The notes: a model not told the origin generated them from the sequence alone. 64,000 nucleotides of DNA from Xanthomonas sacchari (GCF_040529065.1 NZ_CP132343.1:2108001-2172000); one strand, 5' to 3'; shown: positions 53,147-62,497, numbered from the stretch's first letter. Translations and numbers: made by a program.

Positions 53147-54163
53147 TCAGCGTCCATCGCCAGGCGCACCGTTCGTCTGCTGGCGCATCGTCGCGGGGCT
53201 GACTGAAGGCGCTGCGCAGGTGACCGCTGCGTCCGTCATCAGCTTCGCCAGCGCAGCCCGGGCGATCGGGCGCGCGGCCTTGTTGTCCAGGCGCGAAAGC
53301 CGGGCGATGTCCAGGCCCGTCGCTTGCGCAAGCCGCAGACCCAGGTAGTAGCCGAAGCGATCCGGCAGCCCATCCGGGGGATGACCGCCCATCTGCAGGG
53401 CGCTGGAGGTCGCCGCGCTGTCGGCGTCGTCGAAATGTGCAGCGACGAAGCACAGGGCCACCGACCAGCGGCGATCGGTCGCTGCGCGAATGGGCGCGGG
53501 GATGTCGAGCAGCAATTGATGATCCGTCGCCTGCGGCACCAGTGTGGCGGTCGCGTCGACGGCCAATGCTTCCTGCCACAGCGTGCACCAGAGCTGGTCG
53601 CAATCGGCGAAATGGCGGGCGTGTTGCAGATGGAAGAGCTCGTGGATCAGGAACGGTTCGAGCGAATCGTCGGCGTGGTACTTCGCGATCAGGTCGGCGC
53701 CGAAGAGCATCACGTGCCGATGGCCCGGTTGCAGGTAGTCCGAGCCGCCGTCACGCTGCCCAAGCGAGTGATAGAGGTAGATCGGCAGCGGTGACGCGAA
53801 GCCGGGAAATACACGCTTGAATCGCAAGATCGCGCCGCTCAGGGCGGCCGGGAAATCGGTGATGGCGCGGTCGTAGTCCTCGTGATCGGCGGAAAGCTGA
53901 TGCAAAGCGGCGTCGATCCGCTTGTCTGTGCCGGCACCTTCTGGATAGAGCCCGGGCAGCATCGCATCGATGCGCGACCGGACCGCCGCGATCCGTGCAT
54001 CGTCCGGTTGGCCCGCCGTCTCGAGCGCGGCCTGTTCGAACGGCGTGGCGAGATCGACATAGTGTGTCGCTGGCGCCGCGCTCGCTGAAAAAGCGATGGT
54101 CGAGAGGCCGATGGCGAGGCAGATGCAGGTCAACAGCCTGCGCCCATTCCTGGCGTGTCCCAT
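53147..54163 (-). CDS. Secreted HExxH putative metalloprotease
   Basis: A 338-residue exported protein: a signal peptide (to about SASA-A30), then a helical domain with HELFH at residues 174-178 followed by a later QEALAVD that could give the glutamate ligand. This resembles DUF2268-like predicted zinc proteases. Activity is not demonstrated. It converges with the ABM-like gene. Confidence 0.68.
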   Translation of the reverse strand: MGHARNGRRLLTCICLAIGLSTIAFSASAAPATHYVDLATPFEQAALETAGQPDDARIAAVRSRIDAMLPGLYPEGAGTDKRIDAALHQLSADHEDYDRAITDFPAALSGAILRFKRVFPGFASPLPIYLYHSLGQRDGGSDYLQPGHRHVMLFGADLIAKYHADDSLEPFLIHELFHLQHARHFADCDQLWCTLWQEALAVDATATLVPQATDHQLLLDIPAPIRAATDRRWSVALCFVAAHFDDADSAATSSALQMGGHPPDGLPDRFGYYLGLRLAQATGLDIARLSRLDNKAARPIARAALAKLMTDAAVTCAAPSVSPATMRQQTNGAPGDGR

Positions 54164-54395
54164 GGTCGCTCCTGGCGGATCCGGTGGAGGGGAAGTCCCG
54201 CTTCGCGGGACATGCGTCGCGCCCATCGCGTCCGCATACGCGGGCGAGGGAGAGGGGCGATCGCGGCTTCAAGCGTAGCGCGGTTGCGCTTCGCCACCTG
54301 AGCGCTTCCTGTTTTGCACGCGTGGGTTCGCATGGCCCAGGGGCGGCGATGCCCGTTCGATGTTGCAAGAACGACTGGCGCCGGCCCGGATCGGC

Positions 54396-55517
54396 TTACG
54401 CCGCCAGCCACCACCACGCGATCAGCGCGATCGACAGCGCGGCGACGCCGCCCAGCAGCCGCGGCCGCCGCCACCAGCGCCGCGGCTGGCGGTCGATGGC
54501 ATTGGCGCCGGCCCGGCGCAGCAGGCCACGGGCGAACCCATGGCGGTCCATGCTGCGATCGCAGGCGTCGATGCAGGCACCGCAGGCGGTGCAGGCGTAG
54601 TGCGCACCGTTGCGCGGGTCGATGCCGGCCGGGCAGGCCTGCACGCAGGCGTCGCAGGCCACGCAGTCGCCAAGCTGCTCGGCGCTGAACTTGGGCAGGG
54701 TGCCGGCATACGCAGCCAGTGCCTCGCCGCGGCTGCCGCCCTGGCCGGCGAGCTGGGCGATGCTGGCGCGCCAGGCATAGTCGCGGGCGGTGACGGGATC
54801 GAGCAGGCGCCGCCCGCGCTGGGCGATGCTGCCGTGGCCGCAGGCGCGGGCGCCGCGCGGTTCGCCGCGCATCGCGTCGTAGCCGATCAGCGGCGTGTCG
54901 CGGTCGCACAGCAGCGGCTGCAGGCGCGCGTACGGGCACAGGTAGCGGCAGACCTGGCTGCGCAGGAAGCCGGCATTGCCCCAGGTGGCCAGCGCGTAGA
55001 ACAGCACCCAGAACGTCTCCCAGCCGCTCCAGGCGAATGGATGCAGGCGTGCGACCAGGTCGGCGACCGGCACGAAATAGCCGACGAAGCTGACCCCGGT
55101 CCACAGCGCCACGCTCGCCCACACCACGTGGCGCGCCGCGGCGGGCCAGCCGGCGAAACGGCGCTCGATCCAGGCGAAGGCATGGCTCCACACCGTCTGC
55201 GGACAGGCGACGCCGCACCACAGGCGTCCGGCCAGGGTGGTGAGCACCGCCAGGGCCGCCGCGGCAGTCCCCAGCGCCAGCAGCAGCCAGCCGACGTCGT
55301 GCGGCCACAAGGTCCAGCCGAACAGATCGAAGCGCCGCGCCGGCAGGTCCAGCAGCAGCGCCTGGCGGCCCTGCCAGCGCATCCACGGCAGCATGTAGAA
55401 ACCGGCAAACAGCAGCCAAAGCACGATGCGGCGCACCTGCGTGTAGCGATGTGGCGGCGCAGGACCGGCCGCGGTGACGGGCGCAGTGACCAGGTGCAGG
55501 GGAATGGGACGCGGCAT
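54396..55517 (-). CDS. ccoG: Cytochrome c oxidase accessory protein CcoG (short form)
   Basis: A 373-residue polyferredoxin membrane protein that helps mature the copper/haem centre of cbb3 oxidase. Helices flank CGVACPQTVW (Cys101, Cys105). Two [4Fe-4S] motifs are present at Cys285/288/291/295 and Cys309/312/315/319. The protein ends right after one last helix, so the C-terminal periplasmic Ig-like FixG domain usual in 460-500-residue CcoG is missing. The gene before it on the same strand is an 11-nt gap away. No ccoNOQP genes are in the window. Confidence 0.88.
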   Translation of the reverse strand: MPRPIPLHLVTAPVTAAGPAPPHRYTQVRRIVLWLLFAGFYMLPWMRWQGRQALLLDLPARRFDLFGWTLWPHDVGWLLLALGTAAAALAVLTTLAGRLWCGVACPQTVWSHAFAWIERRFAGWPAAARHVVWASVALWTGVSFVGYFVPVADLVARLHPFAWSGWETFWVLFYALATWGNAGFLRSQVCRYLCPYARLQPLLCDRDTPLIGYDAMRGEPRGARACGHGSIAQRGRRLLDPVTARDYAWRASIAQLAGQGGSRGEALAAYAGTLPKFSAEQLGDCVACDACVQACPAGIDPRNGAHYACTACGACIDACDRSMDRHGFARGLLRRAGANAIDRQPRRWWRRPRLLGGVAALSIALIAWWWLAA

Positions 55518-55528
55518 CGGCAGTCCGC

Positions 55529-55834
55529 TCAGGACAGCGGCGTGTCGTCGCCATGCGGCGCCGGACGCAACAGGAAGCCGGTCAGCAGGCTCGAGGCCAG
55601 CGTCGCCAGCCAGAACATGAAGAAGCCCACCGTATAGCCCAGTTCGCGGCTCAGCTGGCGGCCGGGGAAGGTGATGTCGCGCAGCGCCAGCGGATCGACC
55701 AGGGCGAAGAACAGCACGCTCATGGCGCCGGCGACCAGGAAGCTCGGCCACAGAATCACTCCCAACCGCTGCACCAGCGGGCGCGGCGCGTCGGGATCGA
55801 GCGGGTCGAGCAGCGGATCGTCGGCTGAGGGCAT
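55529..55834 (-). CDS. Small membrane protein upstream of ccoG
   Basis: A 101-residue protein with two helices (ILWPSFLVAGAMSVLFFALV and GYTVGFFMFWLATLASSLLTG) and an acidic/proline-rich start. Its ATG and the close spacing to ccoG point to an operon. Family not recognised. Confidence 0.75.
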   Translation of the reverse strand: MPSADDPLLDPLDPDAPRPLVQRLGVILWPSFLVAGAMSVLFFALVDPLALRDITFPGRQLSRELGYTVGFFMFWLATLASSLLTGFLLRPAPHGDDTPLS

Positions 55835-55991
55835 GACGGTGGTTCCATCGCGAAAGGGAGATGCGGCATGCGCCAAGGCAGCGGCGCCACACGTCGCCGC
55901 GCCTGCCAGCCGCCTGGCCGCCGATCCCCCGTCGACACCGGCGTCGGCGCATGCCGCAGTCGCAGACTAGGCAGCGCGGGCAGGGCGGGCA

Positions 55992-56005
55992 TTGATCCTG
56001 ATCAA
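55992..56005. promoter_or_regulatory. FNR/ANR-type binding site (1)
   Basis: TTGAT-CCTG-ATCAA is a perfect match to the FNR/ANR consensus. Its centre lies 62 bp before the truncated-haemoglobin start and about 164 bp before the divergent small membrane protein/ccoG unit, so it may control both. Confidence 0.8.
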
Positions 56006-56060
56006 GGCCGCCGCTGCCACCGCGTGGAGACTGGGCAGGTCGAACGAGGTGGAGCGGGCC

Positions 56061-56504
56061 ATGCAGGACGAGATCGAAGGCATGCCCTTGCCGGGGCCGG
56101 ACCTATGCAGCGAAGCGGAGGTGCAGGCGCTGGTGGAGGTGTTCTACCGCCGCGTGCGCGCCGATGCGGATCTGTCTACGGTGTTCGCCGCGCACATCGA
56201 GGACTGGGACGCGCACCAGCAGCAGCTGTGCGATTTCTGGTCGGCGATGCTGCGCGGCACGCGGCGCTTCCGTGGTGCGCCGATGCCGCGGCACATGGCC
56301 ATGCGCGAACTCAGCGCCCTGCTGTTCCAGCGCTGGCTGGGCCTGTTCCGCGCCACGACCGCCGAGCTGGCCAACCAGCCAATGCGCCTGCTGGCCGACG
56401 ACATCGCACAGCGCATCGCCGAAACCTTCTGGCGCCGCCACCAGATGAGCTGGCGCCCGTTCGAGCCGGTGTCGCCGTTGCCGCCGGCCGCGTGCGCGGA
56501 TTGA
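56061..56504 (+). CDS. Group III truncated haemoglobin
   Basis: A 147-residue globin with the group III pattern: FYRRVRADADLSTVF in the B region, DFWSAMLRG and proximal His78 in MPRHMAM. A CO/NO or low-oxygen role is likely from the FNR/ANR site upstream, and the family often neighbours cbb3 and hemN genes. ATG 56061 has a GAGGTGGAG site upstream. Confidence 0.9.
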   Translation: MQDEIEGMPLPGPDLCSEAEVQALVEVFYRRVRADADLSTVFAAHIEDWDAHQQQLCDFWSAMLRGTRRFRGAPMPRHMAMRELSALLFQRWLGLFRATTAELANQPMRLLADDIAQRIAETFWRRHQMSWRPFEPVSPLPPAACAD

Positions 56505-56514
56505 TCCAGGTCAA
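56501..56514 (+). promoter_or_regulatory. FNR/ANR-type binding site (2)
   Basis: TTGAT-CCAG-GTCAA, one mismatch from consensus, overlaps the stop codon of the haemoglobin gene and sits 35-48 bp before the hemN start. Confidence 0.75.
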
Positions 56515-56548
56515 GGCGGCCGCACCGCGCGCCGCGCATGCTCGGTCC

Positions 56549-57955
56549 ATGGACATCCTCACCGCGCCCGATCCCTCAGCCGCCTGGACCTTCGACGCCG
56601 ACCTGTTGCGCCGCTACGATCGTCCCGGCCCGCGCTACACCTCGTACCCGACCGCGCCGCATTTCCAGACCGGTTTCGGCCCGGCGCAGTTGTTCGCCGC
56701 GGTCCAGGCCAGCGATCCGCGGCGGCCGCTGTCGCTCTACGTCCACGTCCCATTCTGCCGCAGCCCGTGTTTCTACTGCGGCTGCCACCGGGTCATCACC
56801 CGCGACCCGCAGCGCGGCCGCGCCTACGTGCAGCGGCTGCTGCGCGAGGCGGCGATGATGGCTGCGTGTTTCGACGGCGAACGCGAGGTGGTGCAACTGC
56901 ACCTGGGCGGCGGGACCCCCAACTTCCTCGCGCCGGAGCTGCTCGGCGAACTGGTGCAGGGCCTGCGCGGCCTGTTCCGCTTCAGCCAGGCGCCGGACCG
57001 CGAGATGTCGATCGAACTGGACCCGCGCACGGTGACGCCGCAGGACATCGCCACCCTCGCCGAGCTGGGCTTCAACCGCGCCAGCCTGGGCATCCAGGAT
57101 TTCGATCCACTGGTGCAGCAGGCGATCAACCGTCGCCAGGGCGTGCACGAGACCCTGGACATCCTGCGTGCCTGTCGCACGCACGGCATGCGTTCAGTCA
57201 ACGTGGACCTGATCTACGGCCTGCCGCGGCAGACCCTGGCCGGGTTCGAGCAAACCCTGGCGACGGTGATCGCGGCGCGACCGGACCGCCTGGCGGTCTA
57301 CGGCTACGCGCACATGCCGCAGCTGTTCAAGGCGCAGCGGCGCATCGCCGACGCCGACCTGCCCGATGCCGAGCAGAAGCTGGCGCTGCTTGGGCTGGCG
57401 GTCAGCCGGCTCTCTGCAGCGGGCTACCAGTACATCGGCATGGACCACTTCGCGCTGCCGCAGGAAGATCTGGCGCGCGCGCAGCGGCAGGGCAGCCTGC
57501 ACCGCAACTTCATGGGCTACACCACCCACGCCGACACCGACCTGCTGGGCCTGGGCGTCAGCGCGATCAGCCGCATCGGCGCCAGCTACAGCCAGAACCA
57601 GCGCGACCTGCCGGCCTGGGAGGCGGCGGTGGATGCCGGCGACAGCCCGGTGCTGCGCGGCCTGCAACTCAGCACCGACGACGCCCTGCGCGCCGAGCTG
57701 ATCCAGCAGCTGATGTGCCAGGGGCGGGTGGACGTGGCGGCGGTGGCGCGGCGCCACGGCATCGACGTCGCCAGCTATTTCCGCGAGGAACTGCGCGCGC
57801 TGGCGCCGCTGTGCGCGGACGGCCTGGCCGACTACCGCGACGGCGTGGTCGAGGCCACCGCCCGCGGCCGCCCGCTGCTGCGCCTGATCGCCATGTGCTT
57901 CGACCGCTACCTGCGCCAGCCCGACCAGCCGGCGCGCTACTCACGCGCGATCTGA
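56549..57955 (+). CDS. hemN: Oxygen-independent coproporphyrinogen III oxidase
   Basis: HemN (468 aa) is a radical-SAM enzyme that makes protoporphyrinogen without oxygen. The iron-sulfur motif C-x3-C-x2-C-x-C is at Cys70/74/77/79 (FCRSPCFYCGC), with the SAM motif LHLGGGTPN. It matches a low-oxygen setting with the FNR/ANR site just upstream. No clear ribosome site precedes ATG 56549, but it begins the conserved region. Confidence 0.95.
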   Translation: MDILTAPDPSAAWTFDADLLRRYDRPGPRYTSYPTAPHFQTGFGPAQLFAAVQASDPRRPLSLYVHVPFCRSPCFYCGCHRVITRDPQRGRAYVQRLLREAAMMAACFDGEREVVQLHLGGGTPNFLAPELLGELVQGLRGLFRFSQAPDREMSIELDPRTVTPQDIATLAELGFNRASLGIQDFDPLVQQAINRRQGVHETLDILRACRTHGMRSVNVDLIYGLPRQTLAGFEQTLATVIAARPDRLAVYGYAHMPQLFKAQRRIADADLPDAEQKLALLGLAVSRLSAAGYQYIGMDHFALPQEDLARAQRQGSLHRNFMGYTTHADTDLLGLGVSAISRIGASYSQNQRDLPAWEAAVDAGDSPVLRGLQLSTDDALRAELIQQLMCQGRVDVAAVARRHGIDVASYFREELRALAPLCADGLADYRDGVVEATARGRPLLRLIAMCFDRYLRQPDQPARYSRAI

Positions 57956-57984
57956 GCGCCGCGCGCCACGCTTGCCGTTGGCGT

Positions 57985-58021
57985 CCCCGGTGCCGCCGTG
58001 GCGGCGGTGCCGGGGTTTTTT
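57985..58021 (+). terminator. Intrinsic terminator after hemN
   Basis: CCCCGGTGCCGCC pairs with GGCGGTGCCGGGG (two G-T wobbles), followed by a T-run. Confidence 0.85.
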
Positions 58022-58143
58022 GGGCGGCGGTGCGCAGGCCTGCCGATGCCGGCATGTGCTGTCTCGGTTCGGCGCGTCTGGCGGATCGGCAGCGCCCTGC
58101 GGTTCACAAGCGCCGCGCGATCAGGCACGCTACGCGCCACCAG

Positions 58144-58230
58144 GCCCGGATGGCGAAACTGGTAGACGCATCGGACTTAAAATCCGCCGGGGGCAACCCC
58201 ATGCCGGTTCGATTCCGGCTCCGGGCACCA
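58144..58230 (+). tRNA. tRNA-Leu (UAA)
   Basis: An 87-nt tRNA with acceptor GCCCGGA/TCCGGGC, anticodon TAA in GGACTTAAAATCC, long variable arm and encoded CCA. An AT-rich gene trio starts 126 nt later. Confidence 0.97.
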
Positions 58231-58355
58231 TGGGTGTGTAAGAGTTTCAGTGCTTTGGCGGGTCCGATCGGCTCCGCCGCTGTGCAGCTGTCTTGCAGCC
58301 TGGAAATTGGACTGGCGCTGCCGAAGAATTCTTTGCCTGCCGACGAGGTGGTTGC

Positions 58356-58676
58356 ATGCAGGTCGATGAAATCTACTATCGAGTTACCTATCTGGACCCA
58401 AAGATGCGCTTGCCCGTCATACGGGCTTACGTTTGTCTTGGGGTGAATCTTTCGGATGAAGATGTGGAGGGCGATACCTGGTATTTTCAGGACGTCTTCA
58501 GCTATTACGAATCTGGTTCAGCTCTGACCGCAACAGAGTCAGACATTCCCGTGGTATGCCTGACAGGCGACGAGTTGAAGGGTGATATGTTGGATGCCGA
58601 TCGGCTCCATGGTGTGTTGGAAGAAATCAGAACCAAACTCCATCGGCTTGATATTACCTCATTGGCGGCTGGTTAA
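58356..58676 (+). CDS. Unrecognised small acidic protein
   Basis: A 106-residue protein (MQVDEIYYRVTYLD...) with a mixed strand/helix pattern, from ATG 58356 behind a GAGGTGG site. Base composition is AT-richer than nearly all of the window, a sign of recent transfer. No family is recognised; size and setting could suit an immunity or defence-like protein, which is only speculation. Confidence 0.6.
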   Translation: MQVDEIYYRVTYLDPKMRLPVIRAYVCLGVNLSDEDVEGDTWYFQDVFSYYESGSALTATESDIPVVCLTGDELKGDMLDADRLHGVLEEIRTKLHRLDITSLAAG

Positions 58677-58821
58677 AAACTGCCCAGATGTGGCGGGTGG
58701 CTCATTCGCTATGATGGGCTATCGCAATAGTGTTGGGAAAATGAGGTCGTCAAACGTAATTCCTGGGGTGATCTTTGCGTTTTACTCAAATTTTGATTGT
58801 GCTCAATGGCAGTGCAATTTT

Positions 58822-59238
58822 GTGAAAAATCTGCTTGTAGTCATTGCCGCTGTGTTCCTGATCTCTGGCTGCGGGAGGCCTCGCTCTGAAGATGCATATT
58901 ACGGGCTCTGGAATAGCAGGAAAGCCGATGCTGAAATTAGGCAGTTGCGGCTGGGTCATGATATGAAGTTCGAAGTAAAGGCGTTCCCGGCAGCCGTGGC
59001 CTGTTCAGATTCTACGGTGGTGGGTGATATTGATGGTGGTGGTGCTTGGGAGTATGACGCGGAAGATGGGCGCATACTTCTTGATTTTTCAAAAATAACA
59101 AATGAAAAATGTAAAACTCCATATGGAGTGGTGATTTTTGACCAGCCGGGATCCAAGTTGGCAGCTTTTTCTGATGTGGAGATACCATCAAGTGGGGTGG
59201 TGTTCGAGCATTCGGTTGATGGCAGGAATAGGTTGTGA
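58822..59238 (+). CDS. Unrecognised lipoprotein
   Basis: A 138-residue protein from GTG 58822, chosen because it yields KNLLVVIAAVFLISGC, a standard lipoprotein signal with lipobox ISG-C. In-frame ATGs near 58711 and 58741 give a non-signal leader. Low GC, like its neighbours. Function unknown. Confidence 0.65.
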   Translation: MKNLLVVIAAVFLISGCGRPRSEDAYYGLWNSRKADAEIRQLRLGHDMKFEVKAFPAAVACSDSTVVGDIDGGGAWEYDAEDGRILLDFSKITNEKCKTPYGVVIFDQPGSKLAAFSDVEIPSSGVVFEHSVDGRNRL

Positions 59239-59419
59239 CTTGGAAGATCATGCTTCCTTGCGGCATCTGCGTCTGGTGTGGCTGAGTTGAATTGCATGAG
59301 ATTCCAGAATGTCTTGCCTATGATTTTTATCGGCTGCAGACTTGATCTGGAGTCGCGATGACCATCTATGCGGACTGGTAGATCTTTCTGCCAGTGCTGA
59401 CAATTCGGAGATTTCGTCT

Positions 59420-59875
59420 ATGCAACGCCGATCTCGTGCTGGCCTGATTGCCGGCGTTTTGGTGGCACTGCTGGCGCTCGTGAGCTTTGCGTATTTAAAG
59501 AATGCTCGCGCCGGAAAAGTTGCGCAGTGCAGTCCTCAGAGTGTCGAGATACTGCTCGCAATAAAAAGTGACTCCGAGATTTATGAATATGGTGCGACAC
59601 ACTTCAAGTTGCCTCATGTGCCATTTCTCGCGAGTCAGATTAATTCAAGTGAAAAGCTGTGCTCGGACGAGAGGCGTGGGGTCAGGGTCGTGTATCTAAC
59701 TACGCCGGGATTTAGCCAGAGTCGGCCATTCATCAGTATTGATAAAATTTATTTTGATGACGATGCGGCTTTTGTCGAGATCTCGTTTCCTCCTACAGGA
59801 AAGAATGCAGATGTATTTCTGAGAAAGAAGGCCGGAGTGTGGAGGGTGGTGAGGAAGGAGATGTGGGAGTCATGA
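59420..59875 (+). CDS. Unrecognised membrane-anchored small protein
   Basis: A 151-residue protein from ATG 59420 with a GGAG site 10 nt upstream. An N-terminal helix (GLIAGVLVALLALVSFAYL) anchors a soluble domain with two Cys. Low GC, last of the three-gene low-GC group. Not recognised. Confidence 0.65.
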   Translation: MQRRSRAGLIAGVLVALLALVSFAYLKNARAGKVAQCSPQSVEILLAIKSDSEIYEYGATHFKLPHVPFLASQINSSEKLCSDERRGVRVVYLTTPGFSQSRPFISIDKIYFDDDAAFVEISFPPTGKNADVFLRKKAGVWRVVRKEMWES

Positions 59876-60343
59876 GTTCTGGTGAGGATGTCCCCGCGCC
59901 AGATGCGTCTCCACATCCAGGCAGCCAGGCAGCAGCGTACTCCACTGCCACTGTGGCCTCTTCAACGGCGGGCCACAAACCCCGGTGCGTAACCGCTTTT
60001 GAGTATCGCCATCCTGGGCTTGAATTGTTTCTCGGCGCACACCGAATGGCGTCACGGTCGGTGATGCATCGGTCGCGAGACGAAGAGCGGCTGACGCGAA
60101 CCAGGCTCGTGCTAGCAACGCCGAACTGTGCTAAGCAACCGGTGCGATCGGCACCGCCACCGAACCATGGCTTTCGCGACGCGCGTGTCTATCAGATGAC
60201 AAGGCGCGCGCCGCATCACGCAAGCTTCGGCATCGCGTCATGGTTTGTTGCATTGCCGGTCGTTGGCGCAGCTCCAATCGCCGATACGCGCGATGCCTGG
60301 GGCTAGACTCGCCCGCATCTTTTCGATGGGGAGGGTAGAGGCG
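59876..60343. other. Gene-free stretch before the lyase-like gene
   Basis: Composition returns towards high GC from about 59880. Open frames on both strands here lack ribosome sites or motifs. I see nothing I can name. Confidence 0.45.
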
Positions 60344-62497
60344 ATGCAATATTCGAACGACGATGACGACGCCATCCTGCAGCGCCGCCGCACCTTTCTT
60401 CTCGGGACTGCAGGCGCGCTGGCACTGGGAATCACCGCACGTGCCGTAGGCGCTTCGCCGACGTCTGCCGGGCTGCGTCACGTCGGCGGCGCCGATGCGC
60501 TGGCCACCGCTGCGTCCGGGGTGTCCGGTATCGTGCATCCCGGCCTGTTGGTCACCGAGGCCGACATGCAGCGCATCCGCGACAAGTTGGCTGCCAACGC
60601 CGAGCCGTGGGTGGGCGGTTGGAACATGATGCTCAAGACCAACGACACCAACCTCGATGCGACGCCGCGTCCTTTGGCGTTGGTGACGCGCGGCGTGGAG
60701 GGCGAGAACTATTGGCAGATGGTCGGCGACATGGTGCGCACGCTGCACCTGGCCTTGCGCTGGAAGATCAGCAACGACGAGCGCTATGCGAAGAAGGCCA
60801 TCGAGTTCCTCAATGCCTGGTCGTCGACCTTGACCGAACTGGGCGGCAACTCGAACCTCTATCTTGCCTCGGGCCTCTACGGCAACCAGTGGGCCAACGC
60901 CGCCGAGCTGATGCGGACGTACTCCGGTTGGGCGGAGCAAGACCTGGCACGCTTCCAGGCCATGCTGCTCAACGTGTTCTACCCGAAGTGCCACGACTTC
61001 CTGGTCAACCACAACGGCACGGAGATCAGAAAGGTCACGCACTATTGGGCCAACTGGGACCTGGCCAACATCTGCTCCATCTATGCGATCGGCGTGTTCT
61101 GCGACCGCGCCGACCTGATGGCCGAAGCGAGCGGCTACTACAAGACGGGCCGCGGCAACGGCGCGAGCGCCAACAACGTCTACTACCTGCATCCTGGGTA
61201 TCTGGGGCAGTGGCAGGAGAGCCATCGCGATCAGGGTCACTCGACCCTCGGCATCTCGCTGGCCGGCATGTTGTGCGAGATGGCCTGGAATCAGGGCGAG
61301 GATCTGTTCGGTCATTGGAACAACCGGTTGTTGGCCGGTGCGGAATACGTGGCCAAGACCAATCTGACCGATACCAGCGGCAATGCGCTGTTCACGCTGC
61401 CGTTCGCGCCCTACAACGGGGTGTTCGGGCTTGGCACCGCGACGGCGGGCACCAATCAACTGCGGCCCAACTGGGAACTCATCTGCAACCACTATGTGAA
61501 CCGCAAGGGACTCGCGGCTCCCTGGAGCGAGGCGATGCGCGACATGATCCGGCCCGAGCGCGTCGATGGTGGCGATCAGCCGGGCATCGGCACCTTGCTC
61601 TATGCGCGCGATCCGGTCGCGCCGGCCGCACCCAGCGGCCTTAGCGCTTTCCTGAGCAGCGGAAAGGTGCAACTGTCGTGGTGGGGCAGTGCAGGCGCTT
61701 CGCTGTACGTGGTGCAGCGTGCCGCGTCGCCCAACGGCCCGTTCGCGGCGATCGCGCGCGTCGCCGATCCGTGTACCTACACCGACGTTCCCGCGCAGGG
61801 CACCTGGTACTACCGCATCGTTGCACTGACCAAGGACGCCGGGCCGATGCTCGGTGCGGAGACTGCGCGCGTGGCGGTTCCCGGCGAGCTGTGGTTGCAC
61901 CTGCCGCTCAACGGCGATGTCAACGACACCAGCGGCCGCGGGCAGCATGGACGCTTGCAGGGCGGCACCAGCTGGGGTGCAGGCCGTAATGGCGGCAGCG
62001 CCTTGCAGTTCGACGGCCGTAGCGGTCATGTGCTGCTGCCCGACGGTGCGGTGTCGGCATTGGGCGATGTCACGGTGGCGGTGTGGGTGTACTTGGATGC
62101 GTCGGTGGTCAACGCGCGCATCTTCGACTTCGGCTCCAACGACGTGGCGTACATGGCGCTGCTCACACGCGACGGCAGCGGCAAGTTGCGCTTTTCGAGT
62201 TCCCGCAATCAGTTCTGGAACGAAGAGTCGGTCACGGCCGATGCGTTGCCTACCGGACGCTGGGTGCATGTGGCGGCCGCACTCTCGGGGAAGGTGGGCA
62301 CGCTTTACGTGGACGGCAAACCGGTCGCCACCGCAGACGGGATCTGGATCAATCCCTTCCAGTTGGGCGAGACCACGCAGACCTGGCTGGGCCGCTCCCA
62401 GTACGGCGGCGATCCCTACTTCAAGGGCCGCATGCAGGATCTGCGCATCTATAGCGGCGCGCAGGACGCGGGCTTCATCGCAGGCCTGGCCCGCTAA
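60344..62497 (+). CDS. Tat-exported polysaccharide-lyase-like protein with FN3 and LamG domains
   Basis: A 717-residue exported protein. The Tat-type signal has RRRTFLL at residues 14-20. Then an alginate-lyase-like alpha/alpha toroid (about 65-420), recognisable from HPGLLVTEADMQRIRDKL and HYWANWDLANICSIY. A fibronectin-III-like segment follows (about 430-520), then a LamG/concanavalin-type domain (about 525-715; GRSGHVLLPDG). It probably acts on plant or algal uronic-acid polymers; the substrate is inferred. ATG 60344 has a GGAGGG site. Confidence 0.75.
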   Translation: MQYSNDDDDAILQRRRTFLLGTAGALALGITARAVGASPTSAGLRHVGGADALATAASGVSGIVHPGLLVTEADMQRIRDKLAANAEPWVGGWNMMLKTNDTNLDATPRPLALVTRGVEGENYWQMVGDMVRTLHLALRWKISNDERYAKKAIEFLNAWSSTLTELGGNSNLYLASGLYGNQWANAAELMRTYSGWAEQDLARFQAMLLNVFYPKCHDFLVNHNGTEIRKVTHYWANWDLANICSIYAIGVFCDRADLMAEASGYYKTGRGNGASANNVYYLHPGYLGQWQESHRDQGHSTLGISLAGMLCEMAWNQGEDLFGHWNNRLLAGAEYVAKTNLTDTSGNALFTLPFAPYNGVFGLGTATAGTNQLRPNWELICNHYVNRKGLAAPWSEAMRDMIRPERVDGGDQPGIGTLLYARDPVAPAAPSGLSAFLSSGKVQLSWWGSAGASLYVVQRAASPNGPFAAIARVADPCTYTDVPAQGTWYYRIVALTKDAGPMLGAETARVAVPGELWLHLPLNGDVNDTSGRGQHGRLQGGTSWGAGRNGGSALQFDGRSGHVLLPDGAVSALGDVTVAVWVYLDASVVNARIFDFGSNDVAYMALLTRDGSGKLRFSSSRNQFWNEESVTADALPTGRWVHVAAALSGKVGTLYVDGKPVATADGIWINPFQLGETTQTWLGRSQYGGDPYFKGRMQDLRIYSGAQDAGFIAGLAR

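Noticed and set aside
59839-60306. 155-codon forward frame past the AT-rich trio
   Set aside because: It overlaps the end of the third gene in another frame, has no ribosome site, and the content is low-complexity.
58144-60343. Attachment-site pair flanking the AT-rich trio
   Set aside because: I looked for a second copy of the tRNA-Leu 3' end (CCGGCTCCGGGCACCA) downstream by eye and found none.
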